This document shows positions 55,503 to 64,000 of a stretch of 64,000 nt of DNA, piece after piece. This stretch comes from Scolanthus callimorphus (taxonomy: Eukaryota > Cnidaria > Anthozoa > Actiniaria > Edwardsiidae). Location: NCBI GenBank assembly GCA_033964015.1, contig CM066913.1, positions 25,508,790 to 25,572,789 on the forward strand. Direction: 5' to 3'. A program made the position numbers and the translations under genes. Numbering within the stretch: the first letter of the stretch is position 1; every line of letters begins with the position of its first letter. The notes under the pieces were generated by a model. The model made no database searches. It was given only the letters and a program-made list of their open reading frames with translations, and was not told the DNA's origin.

Positions 55503-56152
55503 TGTGACATAGAGAATTGATTGTTTGCTCTCGGCCAATCAAATTTACGATAGTGAGTTATAATAACAGCATTTCAAAATCACTAGCAAATCCTGAAATC
55601 TGATTGGCTCTCAGCAGTGCGATTTGAGCACAAATCACATTATCAGGAGCCCGAATCGCATCTTTAACTTAGGCAGAAGAATGAATGTTACAGAATGTTA
55701 CACTAGAAAAAAATTAACCAATCAGATTTAAGTATTACAAGGCGCTGAGCAATTAAATTTGCAGGAAAATAATAGCAGAAAAACCATTTTCCTGCACTTT
55801 TGGGAGTGGAATCTCCCCTTTCTCCTTTTGCTTGATAACAAAAATCACAATAAAACAAAACTTTGAATAACTTTCATTATTTACAGTACCTTGAAGAATA
55901 TTTTGACTTTTCCTCAGGCAATTTTCCAGAGTTTGAGATCAGTTTTCCGCACAACATTGACAGTTTTGAAGCAAATAATCCAGCCTGCACCAAATCCAAA
56001 TCCTGAGTCCAGCGAAAAAACATGAGGCTCACAGGACAATCCAAATGCCATACGAAATGGACATTCTTTGCGTAAAATGCTCCAGCACTTGAAAATAGAT
56101 TGAGTTGTAATTGCTCCTTGTTTATCTGCTGTTGATTGTCTTGTCTTCTTTC

Positions 56153-56285
56153 CTGGGGTTTAAGAGCCCCTTTCGAGCATGGAATTCAATGTTGTTGTTG
56201 CACGAAAGGGTTTGTTGGGAGTCAGACAAGAGACAACAACACTAGATTTCATGCCTAAAAGGGCTCTTAAACCCTAGAAAAGAAG
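56153..56285. repeat. Inverted repeat around GGGGTTTAAGAGCCC
   Basis: TAGGGTTTAAGAGCCCTTTT and the inverse are separated by about 90 bp that contains further inverse pieces (GACAAGACAATC, CATGGAATTCA). MITE-like. Confidence 0.65.
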
Positions 56286-57894
56286 ACAAGACAATCACCA
56301 TATAAACAAGGCACAATTACCTTTTAATATAATTTCTAGTGCTAAGTATTTTTCTCAAAAAGTGACCTCTCTCCTGTCCGATCAGCTCCTTCCGCCATCT
56401 TGAAAATCAGGATTTTACGAAAATGCCATGGCACCCAGCGAGTTCGATAAAGTTCTTGGCAAGTTTTATGCAGAAGTAAAAATAATGGCGAAGACTATGA
56501 GCCAGAGTCCCTCAAGATCATGCCAAGCACAATAGAGATGTTTTTGAAGGAGAACAACAATCCACTCAGTATGTTTTTCAAGCCACAAACTTTCCAATTT
56601 TCCATAGACTTTTCTGCATACATAATGAACTGTTTTGCATACAAAGAGATGTCCGGTGTTCCTGGTTTCTCCTTTTCGAGGAAAACCGTAAAATAGAGCT
56701 TATGAATTGATCGATACCTGAGATAGAGATAAATGTGATTTCAAAATGGATATAATAAAGTCTACATGATGTCCCCATGAATTATAGCAGTGTCTAACCA
56801 GAGAGCTAGATGAGAGGAGTCTAACAATGGGCTATTTAGGATAGATTTTACATAGTTTATTGTAGAGTCTCTATTGGATATGTTTGTGTGTAATCGATTA
56901 AAATGGCTTCAGCTTGAAGAACATCACGAATCACCCTTAAAACCGATAACCAACACCTTTTCCTCACACCAAACATCTATTTTTAGTTCCAATACTCAAG
57001 CTTTGGTACTATTTAAAAATTCAGAACTAAAATATACGCTAATTTAAAGTAGTTAATAATTTAGCTTCGTGTTTCATAAATTCAGCCAATAAATTGTTTC
57101 TCTGGTTTTCGTCTTGAATGGAAAAGCGTCTCATTTTAAACAACAGCTTTACCTGCTTCAATGTCTTCTTCAGTTTCCTTCCTTGCTAAACGCCTGTAAA
57201 GGATTTCGATGTAACGGGTGGCATAAAGTTCCATAAAGTTCTATGGCTTTTTCCCATCTAATGTTTATCCCGGGAATCAGCATGCACAAAGTTCCCTCTT
57301 ATCGAGTGAAATGTTTTTCTCGTCGAGCACGCGTGAAGTTAAAGAGTCGATTGTTGAGTTAAATCCTTGTTTTGGACAACTTAATCCCCTCCGTGCTTTA
57401 GTTGAAACAATCCTGTGCAATTCTTGTTCTTCTCTTTGCAATCAAAAGCCGTTCATAGCCGTTCATGTGAAGTTGATTTTCTCATCGATTACTTCACAGT
57501 CTACACTTCAATGTCATTCCACTCTGCCAACAATCACGATCAAAAACGTCGCTGACATGTAAAATATATACTAGCGATTGCTATTTTGGCAGAAAAGTCG
57601 ATTTACATTTGATTTTGCCATGAGAACTTGAAAAATTTTCGCTCCGACATTACTCCTCTAGCTGTGTTCAGCTGTGTTGGCAATGGGGCAGGCTGAGGAA
57701 CCTGGCCTGGGTACGTAAAAACGACGGACCACGTCCGCGATACTTACACCAGCGGCTGTCCATCGGAAATTATAACCACGCGAAATGTGCTCGATGGGTT
57801 ACTTTTATTTCATTTTTGTTTCATTTTATTTCATTTTGTTTTAATACCACACATTAGCCTATGGGGCTCCACCAGAGTTCCGCTAATATCCTGA

Positions 57895-58268
57895 AGGGCA
57901 AGATCCTTCATTCTGATCGGTTTAGACAAGTCAAACAAGAGTTCCTTATTCACTTTTGCTACTGCCAGGAATTCACAGTTTTTGGGGTGTAGTATTTGTT
58001 ATGGACTTCTTTCACTTTATCCTCCAACGGTTTTGTCACGCAATTCGCGTATTTAGCGATCATATCGCTAACAGATCATACGCTTTGGTATCATCACAAA
58101 TAGACTGCAGAATATAATCCTGTTCCGTCTTTTCTTCGCTGCGCATAGTTGAAGAGTTTCTATGGTACTAGTGCTCAGCTTCGACCCTTCATGTGAGCTC
58201 GGCCAGGAGTTTAGCACGTTTGATAGTGCAGAAATATCGTGCAGAAAAAGTAGTAAATTGTTCATTTT
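57895..58268 (-). pseudogene. DIRS-like retrotransposon, gag-side relic (part 2)
   Basis: On the minus strand, before the insertion point, the reading EFLAVAKVNKELLFDLSKPI and LALQD is followed across the insertion by KYIVKANQALVI in part 1. The frame at 58068-58265 belongs to the same region in another frame. It is the upstream part of the DIRS-like coding sequence and is disrupted. Confidence 0.55.
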
Positions 58269-58270
58269 GA

Positions 58271-60291
58271 TGGAAAAAGCATGAAACTTGGCGGGATGAT
58301 AGAGCGTCCCATGCTACGCAATTCTGGATGTAGACCCACCCTCGATAACGTATACTTCCAGTTTTATAGCAGTGGAATTAATTATCATATAAACAAATAA
58401 AATAACGTGTTGCCTTTTGAGGTCAGACACGAAATTTTGTATCGTGACAGAGTATGCAATACCCTACAATTCTACAATACTTGACACCCCCCCTGATCAT
58501 GTACTTCCAGTGTACCAAGATGGGATTCATTGTCACATCAAATCAGTAACAAAGGGCGTTGCCTTCAAGATACAGGCATGGAAATTCACGTGAAAATGTA
58601 CTATGGTGCAATGGGAAAATTCGCATGTAGATCCACGCCCGAACTCATGCACTTCCAGTTTTATCGAAATGGAATAAATAATTATCCTTTGAACTATAAT
58701 AAAATGACGCTTGCCTTTTGAGTTCAAACACGAAAGCTTGTATCGTGACAGAGTATTCAATACCCTACAATTCTACAATACTTGACACCCCCCTGATCTG
58801 TACTTCCAGTGTACCAAGATGGGAATCATTATCACATAAAAGCAGTAACAAAGGGCGTTGCCTTCAAGATTCACGCAAGGAAAATGGACCATGGTACAGT
58901 GGGCAAATTTGCATGTAGACCCAAGCCCGAACTCATGCACTTCCAGTTTTATCGAAGTGGAATTAATTAGTCTTAAAAGTGGTGCCAGGCTTTCGAAGAC
59001 CTTGCTATTCATGATCAAGAGCTACCCCCCACCCCCCGCTCATGATTTACTTACAGTATCATGGGGATGGAAAAAAAATCACAGCATGATTGCAGCACAA
59101 AAATAGTAACATAGAAACGCATTATATTTTTGTAACAACGCTTGTCCAAATAGACATGCTAAGCTGGTAAGCTCCATAGAGCGAATGGGTAATCCTTTCA
59201 CGGATTTCAGCAACGATTTGATAGTCCTAGGCATGAGGGACACAGCCAGTGATGAAACTGTCTCTACTGTAAGAAATATAACTCGACTGGGAAAGATGCA
59301 TATGAAAACTTCTTTAATAATCGCATTAACAAGAAAAAGAAGTCTTTGTTTGACCCGATAAAGTGGAGTCTATTTGGTCAAGCGTTGTTACAAAAATATA
59401 ATGCGTCTCTACAATCTATATGTTACTATTTGTGTGCTGCAATCATGCTGTGATTTATTCCATCCCCTGATACTGTAAGTATATGACTGGGGTCTTGATC
59501 ATGAATAGCAAAACATGCAATAATGCATACACTCTTAACATACAGAATTTCACCCTGACACGAAAGCCTAACACCGCTTTAAAGTCTAATTAATTCCAGT
59601 TCAATAAAACTGGAAGTGCATGAGTCAGGGCGTGGGTCTACATGCAAAATTGCCCATTGCACCATGGTCCATCTTAACGCGAATGTACATGCGTGTATCT
59701 TGAAGGCAACGCCCTCTGTTACTGATTTTGTTATTATTAAAATCCATATTGGTACACTGTAAGTACATGATCAGGGGGGTGTTACGTATTGTAGAGTTGT
59801 AAGGTATTTTAATACTCTGACATGATACAAAATACCGTGTCTGAAGAGAAAAGGCACACGTCAGTTTGTTAAGTTTAAAGGATAATTAATTCCACTTCGA
59901 TAAAACTGGAAGTGCATGAGTTAAGGCGTGAGTCTACATGCGAATTTGCCCATTGCATCAAGGTCCATTTTACAGGAATGTACATGCGTGCATCTTGAAG
60001 GCAACGCCCTCTGTTACTGATTTTATGTGATAATTAATTCCATCTTGGAACTCTGGAAGTACATGATCAGGGGGGTGTTACGCATTGTAGAATTGTAGGG
60101 TATTGAATACTGTGTCATGATACAAAATTTCGTGTCTGAACTCAAAAGGTAACACGCCATTTTATTAGTTTAAAGGATAATTAATTCCACTGCTAGAAAA
60201 CTGGAAGTATACGTTATCGAGGGTGGGTCTACATCCAGAATTGCTCGGCATGGGACGCTCTATCACCCTGCCAAGTTTCATGCTTTTTCCA
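58271..60291. mobile_element. 2 kb foldback element built from subrepeats
   Basis: Begins TGGAAAAAGCATGAAACTTG and ends with its inverse; almost the whole length folds back with a loop near 59160-59365. Each arm has two or three subunits of ~290 bp with CTTCCAGTTTTATCGAAGTG, TCTTGAAGGCAACGCCCTTT-type blocks and CCCCTGATCATGTAC. No transposase. Flanking duplication not clear. Confidence 0.8.
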
Positions 60292-61346
60292 ACAAAGAGC
60301 AACGAAAGTTAAAAGTACAGAACTTCAAAGTTAAAAGCAGAGAACAACTCCACGGATTTTTGGATAGGGGTGTGCCGCCGAGGTCTCCAAAACCTGACCC
60401 TATCAGAGACCAAGAACCCCCCCCCCCCCCCCCCCCGGACTATTGACCTGTTTGTGAACACACAAAAGGAAGAACTGATTATATGCTGCACGCTTGGGTT
60501 GATATGTCGTTGTCATTTGCTTTTCAATTACTTTGAAAAGTGACAGCTGACTTGTTAGTACCGAAGGAAGTATGCAAGTTAAGCCCATAATGCGGAGCAT
60601 ATCGGAAGAGAATAAAATAATTGAGGGTTGAAGCGAAAGGGAAATCATTATGATACATAATCGTTTCAAGACAAAAATGCAACACAAATTTGCTGCAACT
60701 TTTAAGAAATGATGCTGGCAGTTCATCTGTCACATGATTGCACTGGAGATCAAAACATTGGAACATAGTTGATCTGTATTCTTTTTACCTGCAGATAAAA
60801 TACTTGGTCACATCAATTTGAATATGCTGACTATCTCAAATTTGCAATTTCATAAACAAGTCAGCAAAAAAGTTTGTTTGATTTCCAGTCTGATTTGCCC
60901 GGGAATCTAGTTGTCGTCTATTCATAGTCGAAATAACAAGCACACGACTGTTCAGCTGCTGAAAGAGCCTATTGGAAGTTATCAAAATTCCCAGCAACTT
61001 ATAACTTCGTCAAAATTGGTGCCACCTTATAAAAAGTGCATCCTTTTACAAATACGTTAATGGGGTGGTGGATCATGTCCAAAAGTGTGTGTGTGTGTGT
61101 TGGGGGGGGGGGGGGGGGGTTGATTTATAGAAAAAGCCTCTGCTTCCTCTGATATCATAGTCAATGATGTAGCTTAAAAAACAGGACACTGAAGTTTAAT
61201 ACAAATTTAATAGGCCTGTACGAAGTGCAAGTAAGGAAATTCTTCTAAAAGGGGGGGGGGGGGGGGGTCAGGGCGGAGCCGACTATGACTTGGGTGAACT
61301 GTAGGCATATCACATTGTAATGTAATGGTATGTATTTCTGTGATAG

Positions 61347-61407
61347 GTAAACATGCAAAGAATATGATAGGAGATGAGTTTTTCAAGGACTGCCGCAACC
61401 TCGAAAA
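61347..61407 (+). CDS. Sorting nexin-like gene, exon 5
   Basis: Acceptor TGTGATAG and donor GTGAGT; 61 nt taking phase 1 and leaving phase 2. Encodes KHAKNMIGDEFFKDCRNLEK, the membrane-proximal helix of the PX domain. Confidence 0.85.
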
Positions 61408-61487
61408 GTGAGTTCATAATCTTTTGATCAATAATAAGTCAAAATGATATTTTTGTTAGAATAATGATTTTTTATTTACTTCTCTAG

Positions 61488-61563
61488 ATTTCTGCAGCTT
61501 ATTCTAGTTCATCCTGCATTCAAGAATGATGGGGATTTGGAAAAGTTCCTTACTGAGGAGCAG
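61488..61563 (+). CDS. Sorting nexin-like gene, exon 6 (end of PX domain)
   Basis: Acceptor CTTCTCTAG, donor GTACAT; 76 nt, ends in phase 0. Encodes LQLILVHPAFKNDGDLEKFL, the HP-x(n)-L-x-x-FL ending typical of PX domains. Intron 5 between exons 5 and 6 is only 80 bp. Confidence 0.85.
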
Positions 61564-62833
61564 GTACATTCTAGATTATTTTAGGAATTACTGAGAACTC
61601 TTTAAGTAATATTTCAAAAACGAGTTCAAGTGTTTCATTGGGTTTGCAAACAACGAGAAAACCATTGAAAGCCATTTTATTGTTTTCGAGTTGTTTGTAA
61701 TCCCAATGAAACACGCAGAACGAGTTTATATCATGTTATGCAATCACACTTAGAATGTTAAAGAACAAAAACGTGATTACATAAGCCCAAAGACCAAATA
61801 ATAGCTGATTACATAAGTCCTTTTGTTGAGACAAAGAACATGTCTTCTAATCAATTGCTAGATTGTACAATCCCTTGTATATGCTAATTGAATCGTCATT
61901 TCACCTACGGCCCTTGGGATGTATTTGGGTTATTGCCTCGAATCTTGGTCATTAACTCTAACTTTATTTGAGAAATGCAATAACTTCTAGTTAATTGAGA
62001 ACTTTTGCATTGTAACTTGGAGCCTTCATCACGACATACAGTAGGCATTGTAATTCAATCTAGCCCTACAGTCATATGGTCACTCAAGTTTACCTCAATT
62101 TCTCATAGCCACTGTAGCTTGTTTTGTTTAAAGACATTTGTGATTTTCTGAGACCACAAGAAATCAACCCAATACATCTGTATACATATGTTTCGTGTAC
62201 GTGTTGTTGACCACCCATTGCCGGATTAGCTTGCTTGTGGCAATTATTATATTTAAAGTTAAAGTTAAAATCTAGACTCCGATTTGTGGCTAGCTCAGGT
62301 TTACCATAAACTTACGCCGTTAAGCCAAACCTAACTAGCACTCGTCAATGGGGAATGCTTCATATTTCATGTCAAATGAATGCTCTATTTGGCCACACTT
62401 GGCCCCCAAAGACTTGCTTATAGAGGTATTATTCCCTCCCATACCGCATGGGCATAGTAGGTATGCAGTAGAGGCTTAACTCCCTCGACTCTAAGGGTTC
62501 GTATCTGGGCCAGGGATTTCTTGGTGTCCAAGCAGTACACAGTAAACCAAACTACAACCATTTCATCTTCCACTTCCCCAACAAGTTGCTGTGGTAGTTT
62601 TTTTCTGTTTTGAGTGAGATGCGAACCAATTAACTCGCAGATAAAGCGTTTTTACAAAAGAGTAGCATAGTCTCTACCACTTATTAAACCATTGATTGCA
62701 ATGTACTATACTCGAGTTGTTACCTCAGAACTGGAACACAACATGTTTCTCAACTTGTATATTCAGGGTATATTCAATGAGAGATTGATGTCTTTTGCAA
62801 AAAATGTCCTAACTATGCTATGATTGATTTCAG
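61564..62833. other. Intron 6 with a palindrome
   Basis: Contains the inverted repeat 61626-61724 (CGAGTTCAAGTGTTTCATTG... CAATGAAACACGCAGAACG). Otherwise no gene or repeat that I can name. Confidence 0.6.
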
Positions 62834-62917
62834 GCTCCAACAAAAACGAAAGTAAAGAAAGGGCTGTTTGATTCCATAAGCAAGACTGTAGGTGAAGTCA
62901 GGTTTCAGAGCCATAAG
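62834..62917 (+). CDS. Sorting nexin-like gene, exon 7 (PX-BAR linker)
   Basis: Acceptor TGATTTCAG, donor GTATTT; 28 codons in phase 0. Encodes KKGLFDSISKTVGEVRFQSH, a basic amphipathic helix of the kind that leads into a BAR domain. The rest of the gene, including any BAR domain, lies beyond the window. Confidence 0.8.
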
Positions 62918-64000
62918 GTATTTTACATACCATGTATACGCATATTACACTCTTTTTCAAACTTAGTGTGGCAAACAGGCCACTTTCGATACTGTATATT
63001 AAAGTCTTAACTTGAATCCGAGGCTAAGGGGGATTAACGTAATGAGATAAATTATTCACTCATCAATGCCAGTGGGATTTCATTTTGTGTTCTACTCTTC
63101 AAAAGCTTTAAAATGATTTATAATACATGTACTACCTATCTTAAAAACAGACGGAAAGACAACAATTTTGCCAAAGGACCCCTTGAGCCTTACCCCATAC
63201 CTTAAAGTGGCACCAGTACGAAATGCGAATGCTTCCTTTGTGTGAAAATTTCATTCCAAATGGTCATTACACATTGAGGAGTATTCTTTCGTTGTTAGAA
63301 GATCGAAATACGGAATTTAAGGTGGATCGACCCAGTAATGTTGCACCCATGCCAACCAATTTTGAACCTCTCATATAAAAACAGATTGATTTCTATTGCG
63401 CAGCCAATATAACATACATACTACAAATAGACTGAAATACATGTCAGTACAAAAATGGGGGAGATCGGAGTTAGTATCACGTGACAATCGAACCACGCCT
63501 ACTTTTACTCTCATCCCAGTTTCAGGCTGAACCGACATTTTTTTGATAAATGCTCTACGGTACCCCGAGATTGACTGATTGCCTACTTGTAACCGAAGTT
63601 TGATTAAATTCTACAAGCCCGATCTGAAGATATTCTAGGATTTATAAATCATGGCTTTAATTTATGTAAAATTCAGTGTAGCGAATAAATATGTCAGAGT
63701 TTGGTACTTCATGGTTATAGATGAAAGTTTTTTATAGCTCATTCTATTTGTTATTGTCCAAGGAAGGTCATACTTTTGATTAAAATTGAATATTGTTTTG
63801 CGATTTCGAAAAATATAGAAATGTAAGTATCTACATAATTGCCCCACGCATCAGCTCAACGCGAAATGTGGGCCTACTTTCACGGAATTTGGTCTGATTT
63901 AAAAAATCGTAGTTTTTTTTCGCTTCAAATTTTTGGAAGACTGAAATAGATCAATGTAAAGTTTGTCTCCAACGTTTCATATCAATTGAAATCCTCTAAG
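62918..64000. other. Start of intron 7, no features
   Basis: A/T-rich intronic DNA up to the window end. No exon with good borders and no repeat recognised. Confidence 0.6.

Larger units (their letters stand above)
52847..57894 (+). mobile_element. Helitron-like element (5 kb) inside the DIRS relic
   Basis: 5' end ATATATAGATTTAGGCACTG with AAAAGCGGAACTC; 3' end CACACATTAGCCTATGGGGC then CCAGAGTTCCGCTAAT. The last ~200 bp (from about 57690) are clearly related to the 3' part of the copies at 491 and 15258. The minus-strand DIRS reading continues across the junction (part 2 at 57895), which fixes both borders and shows no target duplication. The interior shares only short motifs with the other copies and no Rep/helicase gene is visible. 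Confidence 0.75.
48544..61346. other. Intron 4 of the sorting nexin-like gene (12.8 kb)
   Basis: A transposon-rich intron: tRNA-derived SINE, hairpin/MITE remnant, DIRS-like relic split by a 5 kb Helitron-like element, a 2 kb foldback element and long G or C runs at 54799-54816, 60418-60437, 61100-61119 and 61251-61267. The stretches 49570-50330, 50540-50930 and 60292-61246 show no gene. Confidence 0.7.

Noticed and set aside
60541..60640. Similarity to 48880-48960 (CTCCGCATTATGGGCTTAA in inverse)
   Set aside because: A short dispersed match with no borders; too little to call an element.

Overview
The window is animal nuclear DNA. It has spliced exons with GT/AG borders, a tRNA-derived SINE, many MITE-like palindromes and several nested transposons. 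Retrotransposon and Polinton types suggest a marine invertebrate, probably an anthozoan cnidarian; that is an impression from family resemblance, not a proof.

Layout. 1-15258 is dominated by two nearly identical copies of one ~5.6 kb Helitron-like (Helentron/HINE type) element in opposite orientation (491-6664 minus, 9664-15258 plus), separated by a 3 kb spacer rich in hairpins. 15357-18162 holds little that can be recognised. 18163-38065 is a complete 19.9 kb Polinton/Maverick (adintovirus-like) element with ~606 bp terminal inverted repeats and a flush 5-bp flanking direct repeat. It carries a protein-primed DNA polymerase B gene (broken), a DD35E integrase, a major capsid protein candidate, an A32-type packaging ATPase, a penton-like minor capsid candidate (broken by an insertion), a BRO-N/PD-(D/E)XK/zinc-finger gene, and a set of small membrane-segment proteins of unknown role. 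Three younger elements sit inside it: a TRIM-like LTR element with identical LTRs (19895-21745), a Mutator-like foldback element with a 9-bp target duplication (24253-25812), and a Helitron-like element built of ~126 bp CRE/E-box repeats (33202-34492).

From 38417 on the window enters a host gene. Another Helitron-like copy (38417-40714, minus) ends about 50 bases upstream of the first predicted coding exon of a PX-domain sorting nexin (SNX5/6/32-like guess). Seven exons (40761-62917) are spread over 22 kb and the gene runs off the window. Its introns hold a 33-bp minisatellite interrupted by two elements, a piggyBac-like MITE with TTAA borders, a tRNA-derived SINE, a DIRS-like reverse transcriptase relic split by a 5 kb Helitron-like insertion, and a 2 kb foldback element.

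How the parts relate. The Polinton genes would together give replication (polB), integration (integrase), and virion assembly (capsid proteins, ATPase). In this copy polB is dead while the integrase, ATPase, the 508-residue protein and most of the capsid candidate are still open, so the copy cannot act alone but could still supply proteins. The Helitron-like family is the best-supported novelty: three independent insertion sites can be read against an interrupted gene or an empty paralogous copy, and all show precise insertion at an AT-rich site with no target duplication.
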